From positions 13,272,965-13,336,964 of the forward strand of contig NC_092459.1 of the NCBI RefSeq assembly GCF_047495875.1: DNA of 64,000 nucleotides, given 5' to 3'. Positions 22,101 through 35,326 of the stretch are shown piece by piece. The notes beneath the pieces are model-generated. The model ran no database searches. It saw only the letters and a program-made list of their open reading frames with translations, and was not told the DNA's origin. The translations under genes and the position numbers were made by a program. Position 1 is the stretch's first letter, and each line of letters begins with the position of its first letter. Source of the stretch: Pithys albifrons albifrons. Taxonomy: Eukaryota; Chordata; Aves; Passeriformes; Thamnophilidae.

Positions 22101-25100
22101 GACTGCAGGGCAGGACCTCACATTCAGATAAACTGCTTTAGGAGGCAAAACTCTTTGGGAGGCCATGCTCATATGCGGCCAGCCACAAAGTGATTTGGGA
22201 GGGCTGCCTGAGGATGCTCAAGTCATGGCTGAAGTCAAGTAAATACCTCATTGTAGGTCTTGGCCTTCAAAGGCAAGATCTCTTTCCTGAGGAGCACAAA
22301 GCTGCTATCCTGCTGTCCATACTATCAGAGACTACACCCCTTGGTATGTGGTGATGATGTTAACTTGATCTTACAGAGATATTGAGTAGGGGAAGGACAC
22401 TTCTGGGAGAGATGGTAATCTTAGCAGCCACAAATGAACAGAGCAGGCACTGAGCACCCCATTTTACAGTCTAGGCTTGTATAATGCCTTTATTTTCTCA
22501 TTTTTCAGAATTTATTAAGCAGCTAACAGGAAACATTCCTTGAATTTGTAATACTGTAATAGTGTCAGACTTTGTTTCCAGCTTTATTGGAGGAACAATG
22601 CACCACATACTAAAGGGGATCTTGGGTTCCCCTATAGCCTTGTGCATCCACAGGGCCCTGAAGATTGTTCTCAAGATATGTTTAATCCACAAATGCAGTG
22701 ATATTTTTAAAGGAATCCAGAGCCACCTTGTGGAGCTAGGATTCACAAAGGGTCTCCAAATAACATTGCTGGGAACAGCTCCTCACTGCTAGAAATTCAG
22801 ATCCAATGTGATCATGGAGATTGCCAGCCTGGGAAACATGCACTGTGTACATGTCTGCACATATTCAGTGTACAGTGCATCACAGAGCTCCTCTGCTGAC
22901 TAAAACTGGATAGCAAACAAATATGTTTGTGGGCAGTGGCAGGCAGAGGAATGTAAAACTGTCAGAAAAATGCAGAAAGCAGCAGAACCAGGGAACATAC
23001 TCATTATGTCTACACAGCCTTGGTGTGTGTGGGGTGTTGCTCACAGCGTATTTTTCACCATATAATTAATTAAGTCCTCAAAAATGCTGATATATTTTCT
23101 TAAGATATTTGTCACAGGCTTGTTTTCTTCTGCAGTCATTTATTAATATTGAGAATTAGGATTGCCAGGGCTCAAACAGTGGCCCATGCCCTATAACCAG
23201 AGAAATAACAAAGACAGGATTATTTATGTGACACCAGTTGGTGTTTCTTCATAGAAGTAAAGAGTAATTTTGGTTCTGAGGTTGCAGCAGGGACTATGAA
23301 ATGCTTCATTTACCATTTCTCTCCCATCATTTCTCACATGGACTCTGAGCTGCTTGTCAGTACCAATGTTTAAATACCAGCATATGGTCCTGCCAAAGAA
23401 AGAGGTATTTGATTTTTTTCAAATTTTCCTGGTCTCTTCCAAAGCGTTTATGTAGCAGCAACTTTATCTTCAGCACATTAGATCATATCTTAAGAATGTA
23501 TTTTATATAAACACAAATTATAAAAAGTCTCTCTAAGCAATAGATCTTAAATATCTAAAGAAATTAATAAAAAACTAAAAAAAAAAAAGGAGTGTGATGC
23601 TTGAGAAGCCAGTGGTGAGGTAAATGGTTGGTAGTCCCCTGATAATTGATTTGGTTATTCAATCATGACACAACTAAGTTCAGTGCAGTCCTACATGCCT
23701 TTACCCATCTTCTGCTGAGTGAATTCTAAGTTCAAGAAGCTTTTAAAATTAGTTAAACACTAGCAGAGCCAGAAGGTAAATTTCAAAATAGAGGAAACTT
23801 TCAAAATCCATGTTAGCCAAGTAATATCCCAAAGTGCAGTACAAAGTATGTGAAAGGAATTTGAGAAGTCGTTGTTTTTAGACCAAATCTTAACAGACAA
23901 GCCCAGCAGATCCTTTATGCTTAATAGATTTCAGTTTTCCACTTTGTTCAAATGTTATTTTGGTAAACAGGAGATATCCATGGGTATCCTTAATGGTTGC
24001 TTCAGACTGGATGATTTTTTTCCCTAGTAATTTAAATGTAACCACATATAAGATGACATGAGGTAGTAGAAGAAAATTCATAAAAAGACACCACAAGACT
24101 ACAGCAAAGTCAACAACTTCTGGTTTCAAAAATATGGAAATTCCAAAAAACCCTGCACCTTTTCCTGTCATACTTCATTCCAGCATGCTTCCAAGAGGCC
24201 ACAGTGCATGGATGCATAGAGCACCGGGAGCAGGTTTCCAATGGTTTTTCCAAAATAACATAAAAGATGATTCCACATTTTACTAGGTAGAGGTTGAGGA
24301 GAGGCAAATCTAGAAGAAATAGAAATGAGTAGAATGCAATCCTCTATTTTCAGAACATTCCCAAGCTTTGGTCTCAAGTCTGCACTTTTCAAGTTGTCTC
24401 TGTCAAGAAGAGAATGCAGCAGCATTCAGGAGAATCCAGAAGAACCAGTAGGATCACCTCAGCCACGGTGCTGTACTCTTCAAAACCGACATCTATGGTC
24501 AAGGTTACAAAGGATGTGTGATAAATGCTGCTCTAAACTAGACATGGTCCTGGCAAAGTGAACATTCTGCAAATAAAATTATACCAAAAATAGTATTAAT
24601 TATACCCTTAAAGAAAAATATTGTTTCTTAATTTCTATTCCTAACCCACAGTATACAACTTTTATGATGGCTTTTATTGTAAATACATGTGCAAGATTGT
24701 GGAGATTAAAAGGAGAGTTTAGAAAGAAAAATTTTCTCTTTTAACTACAACATTTTAAAAAATTGTAATTACATTTATAGGACCCCCTGCAATTCATTAA
24801 CTATTTTTTCAAGGGTAAGCTATAAAAAGTAGTTGTGAGCACTATTAATAAAATGAAAAATAGTGAAATAGAGGCATAGCTTTGCTTTGATTTACAATCT
24901 CCTTTTCCCAAAGGCTTCTGCCCTCCATTTCTCACCATCTATATTTCTGTTCTTTCTTTCTGAAGGAAGAAAAGGTCACCATCCCTATTCAAAACTTGAT
25001 TAAGCCTATAAGCTACAGCATGCTATGGGACCTAGAATGTTTCACAGCAGTGTGAACATATTGTGCCTCAGCAAGGCTCAGTGATTTTTTTGAGCTCATC

Positions 25101-25270
25101 TGTGCACTGGAGTATTTGTGGCAGTGGTATTACTAAATAGACCATAATGACAAAGGGACAAGGCCATTATGGGGATTTTTTTGTCTCACTCCTACATAAT
25201 ATACTTAAAAGAACTTATTTCTGTAGATATGCAGAAAGGACACGCAGGAGAACTTTGTTCCTGCAGTGAT
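19166..25270. other. Intergenic, no gene recognised
   Basis: About 6 kb of AT-rich DNA upstream of TAF1B. Includes GC-richer patches near 21.35-21.57 and 21.88-22.15 kb, a possible LTR-like terminus at 22007 and an A-rich run at about 23571-23589. A stretch at 23.89-24.55 kb has hydrophobic coding-like frames on the minus strand (see findings). No supported gene or RNA. Confidence 0.6.
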
Positions 25271-25513
25271 GAATCATAGAATCATTATAGGATCAAAGAA
25301 TGGGTTGGGAGAGACATTAAAGATAATCTAGTTCCAACTCCATTGCCATGGACAGGGGCTCCTTCCACTATCCCAGGTTACTCTAAGCCCTGTGCAACCT
25401 GACCTTGAACACTTCCACAGACGGGGCAGCCACAGCTTCTCTGGGAAACCTGTTCCAGTGCCTCACCACCCTCACAGTACAAAACTTCCAATATCTGATC
25501 TAAATCTATCGCT
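25271..25513 (-). repeat. CR1 LINE 3' fragment, reverse orientation
   Basis: Starts gaatcatagaatcat and continues through aatgggttggga, tctagttccaactcc, gccatggacaggg, gaccttgaacacttcca, gggcagccacagcttctc and ttccagtgcctcaccaccct. This is the reverse complement of a CR1 3' end, of a different subfamily from the fragment at 18910. Confidence 0.93.
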
Positions 25514-28500
25514 GCACATCTTTGTTTTAGTTGTTAACTACATGATGGGGCCATCAAAAGTGCAGAAAGCCAAAGCTTAGATGCACCTGAGACTCTGTGA
25601 GGGCCTATTTGAGTATAGCAAATTGTATTTCAGACTTGTTTTATCAGTACAGTTCTAGCAAATTTTTAGCTTAAGAGGGTGCATTTCACATTGACAAAGG
25701 GATCATGCATTATATTAGCAGAAGAATGCTGAAACAAAATTTTAAGAGATTTTGTGCAATGAGGGTGAGAAGAGGAAAGCTAGGGATGAGTCATGCTGTT
25801 TTCAAATTTTTCATGTGTTTCATCTTAAAACTTTACAGTTTATAGTTTATATTATGATTGAAAGTTGTCCATCTGGTGGCCTTTTAATGCCATTAAAAGT
25901 CCTAATTGTGTTCCTGCACTAGTTGTTTTTCTGGTTTTAAACATAAAGCTGTTTGGTTGATCATTGAAATATAAGCTTCAAGATCCCATCCAAAACTCAT
26001 TAAAAGACAGTGGAAATTTTTTCAGTGGATTTTTCGTCATGCCCTCTTGGACACTGACTTGGCTAGGTGTATGTATGCATTTTGCAGCAATTACACAGAA
26101 GAATGTATCTAGCCTTAGCTCACCCTTGGGAAACAGAAGTATCACTGTCACCACTTGCAGATGGAACTGGAGATCTTCAGACCATGAGTTGTCTTAGTCA
26201 GATCAACTCATAATCCTGGAGCACGTAATTCTGGAGAGATAGCTTATTATTGCATCAGGGATTTCTCTCCCTGCCATGTCTTTGTCATTTATTTATTATC
26301 TATCGCTATCTTCTTTTCTGTTCCTGGCACATGAAGAACTTTTAATTGATAATTTCCTTACAGCCTCCTCTTCTTGGTTCAGTCTGCACACAGAAGATGT
26401 TTCACTTTGGCTATAGACGTTTAAAAAAATAGTAATTTTCTTTCCTTAGCCCTATTGCCTACCTAAAGCACCTCTTCAAATGAGCCCTCCTTGGAAGATA
26501 CTTCAAAAACAGGAAGGTGTAATGCAAATCCCCAACATATGGAACACTTTGGGAATCCCACCCTTGCCTAGAGGAAAATCCAGCACACTACTGTGTAGTA
26601 AATTCACTATTGCTTAGTGGTCTGCTCATGGTGTTAAGGTAGTGTGTGGAATCATGTGGCCTCGTGGAGCAGGGATTCAGGGTTTGATTTTACTCAAGCT
26701 TGCTTTCTCACATGAATATAATGTGTGGTTAAAAGTTCATGTGCCTAAATTACTGATGCCTTCACAATCTTTATTCCATTTCTTCTTTTTAGCCATGCAC
26801 ATAAGGCACTATGTGCTAATTCAAGAATATGTGCAGGATGGGGAAGGGATAACTTACTGATTTAAAAATTCTAATGTACTGTAAGTATCCTTCACAATTG
26901 TCAGAAAGGAAGAAAAAGGAGTTCTTAGTCAGACCAGGAATCTTATTTTCATCTTAACCCTGCCCATAAGACAAGGGCAAACAAACCCAAACAACGGCAT
27001 AAACAACATCCACCCATCCCCAGAATTGCTCACACCATTTAGGCAATTTAGAGCAGTAAACAAAGATAAGCAATCTGCATAGAAGCAGCTTTGGGTGACC
27101 ACAAATGGATACTGCTGTTTAATTCAACCCTCTCTCACCTAAACAAGTTTGTTTTCTCAGCGGTGTTTATTTGTATTAGGGAGTGCTAGGGAAAAAATTC
27201 CATCCTCCTCCAGATTATCTGCTTCAATGTTGTGAAAATTCAGTATTTCCCCAGCATGCGAATATATTCCTCCTACAGACACACTCTGTATTTTGCAGTC
27301 TCGCCAACATTTGTTAGCTGGTTGTTTTTTTCCCCTGTGGCTCATAGCATGTAGCTGGGACTAGAGCTGATCTTCAAAATGGGAGAAGTCTACAAAGCTC
27401 AGTCTGGAAGGGAAACTCCATCTGATCAGCATTTCTGTCTTGAGAGGTAGGAGAATGGGGAAAGGAGAGGTAAGGCAGAAGTAGGTATGTGAATGTTTGA
27501 AAAAATGAATTGGGGGATGGTGACAGGGGAATTTTTTTCCCCTTTTCATGAATTCTCTGATGCTGAACAATGGAAATGGTGAGAAAAAAAAAGAAAAACT
27601 TATGTGTGAAATGGTTTTTTAAAAATCCATAATGAAATAACTGCTTGGCTAAAAGTTGAAAATTACAAACATTTCAGGTTTTCAAAATGTTTTTCCTTAG
27701 CTCATACACATTTCAGTGTTTTTCACTTTCCTGTCAAAACAGTATTAGGCAATGGTTCATCCTGTGTGGTGCTGATGGCTGGACTGGTGAGGCCACGCTT
27801 ACTGTCAGTTCTTACTGAGCCATAGCTTGGTTAACCTTCCAGGTATGGGAATTCAGTAGGAAGAGCCCATCTGTTCCAGCTTGCCTTCATCTGTTTTCCT
27901 TCTTGACTTTCTGTGCAAAACCAGACCTGGGAGGGTGGAATAAACGAGCCTGTGTTGTTTCCCCCCCTCTCTGGAGTTTCATGAGCTTCCTGATCAGGCA
28001 GAGGAGCATACCTAGGGCTGGATGGGCGTGTGGAGCAGCACTGGTGTATGTGCTGGGAATGGAAGAGGGAAACAGAGGTAGAAGGAGAATTTCTGTACCA
28101 GCAACTACATTCCAGACTTGTTGGGATACAGCAGTTCTCCCCTATCTACACCCAAGAACAAGAAAATCTTGGAAACATGAAGAGGCAGATCAAAATCCAC
28201 AACTTCTTCTCCAAAGAAATTTGGGCTAGTTGCCTGATACTTGAGGCCTGGAGCATGAACTTTTTAACTTTTAGGGTGACGGTCCTTGAGATATCTCAAG
28301 CTTTGCCAAGGTAGTGAGACATTTTCTATATTTGTTTCTCCACTGCACCCCAGTGCAATCTTTTACCTGGCAAACAAAAGTCTGCATGTACAAAGTGAAT
28401 ACATATAATTGGTGCAGAATTAACTTCAGAAGTGAAAATCTGCCCACTTTCCACCCTTATTCATTCACGAACCCATGAGAAAAGACAAGACATGGTTTAT

Positions 28501-30093
28501 TAGTTTACTTTGTGATTTCTAAACTTGCAGGAAGGTTCTTTCAACAAAATAGTATAATAAAGTATGTTAAAATAATCCATTCACAAAGCAAGTCTGAAAT
28601 AACTTTGAAGCACAGGCTGACAATGACAGAAAGTACTTATATGTGACCCATAGCTTCAAAAGAGTTAAGAAGGTGCTGGCAAAGGCACAGAGATTATCTC
28701 CACCCACACAGGAGAACATACATGGCGGAGTAGCTCTATAGCACACGGGAAAAAAACAGTCTAGCGAGGAATTACCTTGTGAAGGAAAAAGTGCACTCTA
28801 CTGAGCAGCAGAGAGCTTTTAACCTGGTAAACAGATCAGAAACCTGCACCAAGGTCTGAATGTTCCATCCTTATGGCTCCATCAGTCTTTGGATAGGGTG
28901 TAAGCACCAAGAGAAAGAACGGCTAAAACTTATACATATTCTGGCTATAAAAAAAATAAATATAAAAAATAAAGTGGGAAATATGTTCCAGACCTTTATA
29001 ACATCCCCTGATGTCAATGGTCTGGGTGTCCCATTCAGATGCTGACGAGCTGCTGCAGAGCACTCCCCAGTGTCTGGGGAGGTGCTGCTGGGGCAGAGCT
29101 GCCACATTGCTGTTCCCTGGGTCTGCTGGGTGCTTTCCACAAAAATGCTGCTTTACACTCCTGGGTCCAAAGACTTCATCATTCAGGAAAGTAAAGTAAT
29201 ATTTGAGGAGACTGAGGAGAAGCAAAATTAACTATTTATATATCTCCATCTTTAATATATAGCTGCAATTCTTACAGCTCTCCACTCAAACATTGTGTTC
29301 TGGAAATGTCTTGTATTAAAAAGCAGGCCTTGAGGATGGGTCTGAACATATTCTCTGGGCCTACCTTAGGATAGTATCATGAAGAAAATTCCCACTAGAA
29401 CCAGAAAATACAGAACATGTTTCTAAGCCTTTTTCTGAGGCAGAAAAATATAGAAAAAAATAGAAAAATTCATGTTTGCTACTTCTTTTTGCAACTGCCT
29501 ATTTATGAATCACAAATTGATTCTCACTGAACTCCAGGGTATGTCACGTTCTTTCTGTCTGTGATGCTTATCATTAGGAGAGCATGAAGTTCATTGGAGA
29601 TGTGGTTGCTGTGGTCAGTACACAGCGATTGGGGCAGGAACCTGTTGTTTGTGGAATGTATGTGCCAAACTGGATCCTCTTTTCCCTTCACCTTCCTTGC
29701 CCTCCTCAAGCGTGTTCACTTCTTTTGTCTCCTAGTCACTCTTATCAGTAGCTTTTTTACCCTAAACACACAGAATGAAGCACCTGAAGGAGGCAGTATC
29801 TTAACTCTGAGGATTTTCATTATAGAACACTTTAGGATCAGCTGACAACCCTTTGCAAAATTTCCTATTTTTACTCCTATCTCTTGCCTTCTTTTCCCAG
29901 GTATTGCTGAATGGAAAAGCCATTGGTGGCTAAGAAGCAGTGGTGACAGTCACCAGTGTCCCAGTGCAGGGCAAGACCTGATAGGTGTTCTGGCATGGAT
30001 GGTTGGAGGCTGCTGAGGCAGGAAAACATCTGTCCAGTGGCATTTGGTGTGCAGTGTATTTAGGATCTCACATGATTAACAGCATGAATCTAC
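25514..30093. other. Intergenic, no gene recognised
   Basis: About 4.6 kb of AT-rich DNA. Short open frames only. Nothing with recognisable protein or repeat identity was seen. Confidence 0.6.
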
Positions 30094-30326
30094 GTTGGGT
30101 GAGGTTTAGGTTAGATATTAGGAAAAGGTTCTTCATCCAAAGGGTGTTCTGGGCACTGGGACTCCCCAAGGAAGTGGTTACAGCACCAAGCCTGCCAGAG
30201 TTCAAGAAGCATTTGGACAATGCTTTCAGTCACATGGTGTGATTATTTTGTCTGTCCTTTGCAGAACCAGGAGCTGGACTTTGATGATCCATGGGGGTCC
30301 CTTCCAATTTTAGGATTCTATTATAT
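30094..30326 (+). repeat. CR1 LINE 3' fragment (CR1-X-like tail)
   Basis: Plus orientation. Phrases ggtttaggttagatattagg, gttcttcatccaaagggtg, caccaagcctgccagagttc, agaagcatttggacaatgct and gagctggactttgatgatcc lead to a tail gggtcccttccaatttt plus aggattctat. The tail type is the same as that on the SINE at 35.2 kb, which fits CR1-X. Confidence 0.92.
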
Positions 30327-33300
30327 AGCTCCATCCAAATTCCCCTGTGCTTGGGTTTCTGCAGTGTAGGCTTTTGGTGCTGCCAATGGAACCCTCACTC
30401 AGAAAGTACATTCCTGTCCTCTCATTTCAGCTAATTAGGAACATCTATAATAAAGTCAAGCTCCTAATTTCAATTATTTGGATCATCTTTGGGTTACATG
30501 TCTCAAGTCTGATAAACAAAGATGCCTTGCTCCCACAGGGATAGGAGCCACTGAAACAATATACCCATACTTCTGAAATTGCATGCCTTCGTGCGTATAC
30601 TGGAGGACCTGTGATGGTCCAAAAATAATATATTTCTCAGTTCCCTGTCTGAGAAAGTGGAAAAATTTTCATATCTGTTCCCATTTCCTTTGCTAAGCAC
30701 CCTCAGTGCTGGCCAGATGAAACCAAGGTTCTGTGGAGGTTTGCTACAGCTCAAGGGTATTGCTGATACAGCTTCCCTGGCTGCAGTGGCTGCTACCAAA
30801 CCCATCCTGAGGAAACCCCTTTCCTCCTTTCCCATCCCCTACACTGGTAGCTTCTCTTCTCATGTTACAGCTTCTAAAGCATCAATATGAATACACACTG
30901 CACTCTTTTAAATCACTTATCAATGTTTCTATAGAATAAACAGCTAGGAAGCTTTCTATGCTGTGACAGAAGTTTGGTTTGGCTGCTGCATTGCAGTGGA
31001 ACTGGTATCGTTATATTCTCTTGCTAACAGATTGCTTGCCAATACAGTTTATGCTTCTACACATTTACACACTTGGTTGCCAAGTTAGAAACAAGTAAAT
31101 ATGGTGAAACAAATACAAACAGAGCAAAAGGAATTTTCAATCTTTCAAATGCAGTCCTGGCTTGCAGAAATTGTGCAGCTGTGCCCAGCCCTGGAGTGGA
31201 GCTGCAGATCTGGCTGGTGGCCATCAGGGCTGTAAATACAACCAGTGTTTTTTGAGTCCTTAATAAATAACAGCTCTTGGAGGCCTGGTGATGACACTCT
31301 TGAGGCAAAAGGTTAATAGCTGTGAGAGGACTTCCCTTAAAAAAATAAAATAGGAAAAATGAAAAAAAAACTAATTTGAAGGCTGAGAAGCAATGAGGAA
31401 GTGTCTCTACGTGGGCACCTGCTTCTAGTTTTACTCCTACAAGCAAGATGCATAAATTATTCTCTTCATGCTGGAGAAAAGGTGCACCCCCAGGATGAGT
31501 AGCAAAGGTGGAACCTGTGATTTCATCATATTAGCGTTGTGCAGATACATCCTGCTGAAATACTGTTGGAGTGACTAAGCCACGTACAAACAACAGCTCC
31601 TACATTTGCTGCTGCTCATGGAACTGTGTCATCTCGCGTGGATCCAGTCTGCAGACAAAGACCTTTGTGTTAGTGTGACACAATGAATTAGGTAGAAAAT
31701 TTCACTGATCCCTTAAGGCAAGATTCCAGCCTTCAGCAGGGGATTATCGGGTGGTGGCCAAAAGCAGCATATGGAGAAGATGTGCAAGATTTGCACCCAG
31801 AGGAGAGCTCCAGTTCTTCCCTTCACAGCTTCCGTTGGTTGACAAGCAAACCATACTGCTTAAAACAGCGTCCAGTTCCTTTCCAGCTCTTGACAAAGTC
31901 CTTTCCAGCATCTTAGCTGATGGGAATGGGAAAGGCAATGTCTTTCCTTCTGCTAGAGAGTCATCTTCTCAGAGAGATCCCAGGACATTCTGAGGGTTAT
32001 TCTCAAAAGAGAACCTCTCCTGGAGATGGAAGCTGCACCTGCAAGAAAGATGCCGGCTGAGGGCTCCAATCACAGTCTTCATTACAAAATGACACAGTGT
32101 TACTTCCAAGCAATGCAAATAAAGATACTTATGGCATATTGTTTTTAGAAATGTATTTTTCCATCTCAAATTGTACAACTAAGAGATCACAAAGTACTAA
32201 TGCATACTTCAAAGCTTTTGCATAATAATTCTGCATTTGAATTCTGAGGCAGTTAAACCATCAAATAAACAGATTCTTGCATTTCCAATAAATGTATGTA
32301 TCTGGATGCCTCCCAGTAAAAAAATGACAGAATTATATTAACAACATATATTGCATATACAGGTTAATTTATCCTTGAACAAACTATTAAATATATATTG
32401 GTTTTAAATGACAGCACTCACATCCACTGAAGTTCTACTGTTAAACCACATATAGCAGAAACAGCTACATAAATATTTATTAATTGAGCCCCTAAGCAAA
32501 TGGCTACAGTGATAAAAAATTTGCCATGTTTCCAAATAATAAAATTGGGCTGAAATCTTAACTGATACAATGCCACTGTCTTCAGAAGACTCTACTTATC
32601 TCATTGCCCTTAGATAATTGGTTACTGTACTTGACAAAACATTTTAAAATCCTCTTGAGGTGTATGTGTGAGTTTACATCCAAGTTCTTGAAAATCTTAC
32701 CACTTGTCCTTAACAAAGATCTTTCTGTAGGAATAAGAGTTTCAAAATATGTGTTTCTAAAGGTTCACTTGTTTCAGCTTTGTGGTACATAAATAGTTCA
32801 GGGGGCTCCTGGCTATCCCAGTCATTGATGAAGTATAGAAGGAAATGCAATCCTCTACTGTCATCTCAAGTTTTTTTCCTTATTTGAATACTGATATTGT
32901 TTTCATGCCAGTGTCCAATTAAAAATATCATTGATTTATCTGGATTGTACTACGGAGACTGACAATAGATAATTTGTCACACATTTTAAATACTGTGGAC
33001 ATGTATCTGCTGCTTTAACTCTGGACTATAAACAGCCTTTTATTTTAATATATTTGGCTTCCCAATACTTTTTATGATTCTGAGATTTCCACTTATAATT
33101 TTATTGATTTGCTTTGTGAGTTTGGTAGTGTTGGGATTTGTGGTGGTTTCCAGATTACACATAGTTTTCTTGAGTCAAACATCAAGGAGGGGCCATGGTC
33201 ATTCTCCTCGGGAAACAAACCTTTGCTGAACTATGTAGGTTTGGAAGACTCCTTTTTAAGCAGGGCTCAGAGAGAGAGAAACAAAGGGAATTTCTCTCAT

Positions 33301-35218
33301 ATTTGACCAGAATTACAAACTGTTACTGTGTGAGCAGATTTAATAATACCGTTACCAATCTGGTAGTTTGGTGTGATTTAGCTGCCAGTGGGACACCAGC
33401 ACAAGTGTGCCCAGCACCCTGGCAGCCAGCCCTGGGCTTCCCCAGGTTTGCCTGTGCCTCCTCTGACAGCTGAATCCAGGCATGGTAAATCTCACAGAGC
33501 AGAGAATTTACTGCTTGTAAAGCTGCAACAGAGGTGCCCAGCCATAAAACTCTGTTCCATAAGCGCTGATCTGGATTAACTCCCAATTAAGCCCTAAAGC
33601 CTGGGTTGCAGAGACTGCTCTTTTGTACATCTTCTGCAGATTTTTTTCTTTCTGGTCAACTTTCCCTGAACCCAGAAGGAGCAGAATTGCCTTAAATGTG
33701 TTTTATGATTGACTGCAGGAGCTGCCTTGGTGACTCTTTTTTTTTTTCCTTAATGGCATTCTCCAGGCTTCTTCTGCAATTTGTGTAGTTTATCTATTGA
33801 TCAAATGAATTGCTGCCTTTGCCAGCTATTTGTCATCTCTCACTACCATCTGAACTACAGAAATACATTTCAGAGTGGGGGCTTATTTTATTTTTGTTAT
33901 TGGCATCTTGGTGAAGCTTTTATTCCAGTAGTAACACTGAACTGTGCTTGATGTGTTATAGCTACCTCTTAAGCTCTAAGACTGGGAATATAAAGATGTT
34001 CTTTGCTCAGCATACACCATCACCACATATGGAAAACATGAATGGTCACAAAAACTTCTTGATTTAAAAGGTGGGATTTATTTTCATTTTATTAAAGCTT
34101 TCTAATTTCCTGAGTGTCACATATTTGCTGTGATGACCCCTGCTTTGTTCCTTATTGCAATGGAGATTGAAGCTGTTAGGTCAATACAAGGGTTTCCATG
34201 GGGGGATTTGTCAGACCAGGTTGAATAAGGCAGCATAAAGGTGAAGACTCATTTATAGCTGTGGAAAATAGTTCCCTTTCTTTGCTCCACAGCTTTATGC
34301 TTAGAACAACTAAAACTTTCCTTGGCTTTACACACCATGCAATCCTGATAACTGTTCTGTCATTACTATTATTTTGGACAAGTTGTAAATATAGAAATAA
34401 TTGTTTCATCCTATTTTTGTCCTTAGCTCATTGGCCCAGTACAATGAACAGGACTACATTTTCCTGCAAGGATAATTCATGAACTCTGTGACTTCCAACC
34501 CATTTTTGACTGTCAAGTTTCTGAATTTCTTGCCAAGAATTTCAGTGCTTACCTAAAAAACTTCATGCCAGGATTCAACACCTCATGTAATTTGCAAGAT
34601 CCTATCAAAAGTTATTAAATCATGATGCTATTAATGCCAGTTAGCAGGTATATATGCCCAAATCTACTTCTACCTGACTTTTGCTACATTGCCAGTATGC
34701 TTTCACAGTTGGGGAGTGGAAGTGACAAGGAAGGGGCTCCTTTTTTTGCTATCCCACCCAACAAGATCCCTCTGAAATGGCATCTTCTGAGACGTGAAGG
34801 GGCTCTGCACCAGGGAACACAAAAAAGCAAAGCATCCTTCACTTGTTTCAACATCATCAGTTTGAAAGAAATTTTTCAGAGGTCTAAGAGAGGCCTCACG
34901 TTAACTGCTGCAAGGAGATATCCAGTATGGAAAAGAAAGAGCTCTTAAAGTTCCTTTAAAAACTTTTAAAATGTAAAATATTAGGTAACCTAAGTGTATG
35001 CTAATGGTCTCCTCGTTAACACTGTTCTTGCAATATGTAATATATTATGTCTGGCTGATGTGATAAAGGAAGGCACCGAGTCTAACTAAACCACTGAAGA
35101 TGTGAGGATTTTGGTTGTTCTGATAATCAGACCATCCTCAAAAATTCATGCAATCTCTCGTAGTATATCTTTTAATCTGTCATCTTTTTTAATGCAGCTA
35201 TATCTTCTACTAATATTC
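30327..35218. other. Intergenic, no gene recognised
   Basis: About 4.9 kb of AT-rich DNA. A slightly GC-richer patch at 33.38-33.6 kb contains GGATTA and CAATTA homeodomain-type words (33572-33594) but no gene. No repeats recognised with confidence. Confidence 0.6.
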
Positions 35219-35326
35219 ATAGAATCAGAGATTCCCAGAATATTCTGAGTTGGAAGGGACCCACGAGGAACATGAGTCCAGCTCTTGAGGGAATGGCCCA
35301 TACAGGGGTTGAATCCACAATGTTAT
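35219..35326 (-). repeat. SINE: tRNA-Ile-derived head joined to CR1-X-like tail (TguSINE1-like), 5'-truncated
   Basis: In reverse orientation the sequence has a CR1-X-type tail (gaatattctgagttggaagg...cccacgagga...gagtcca) followed by the 3' part of a tRNA-Ile(AAT). Over the 25 bases from the T-arm into the acceptor stem, 19 match the tRNA by hand count, and all six differences are transitions. The element ends near ataac, in the anticodon arm, so it is 5'-truncated. This combination is the structure of TguSINE1, a SINE known from passerine birds. Confidence 0.75.

Noticed and set aside
23571..23589. A-rich run as the poly(A) tail of a plus-strand retrocopy
   Set aside because: No recognisable transcript-like sequence precedes it, and the coding-like frames nearby are on the opposite strand.
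35286..35326. tRNA-Ile-like segment as a tRNA gene
   Set aside because: Only the 3' half of the tRNA is present, fused to a CR1 tail; it belongs to a SINE.
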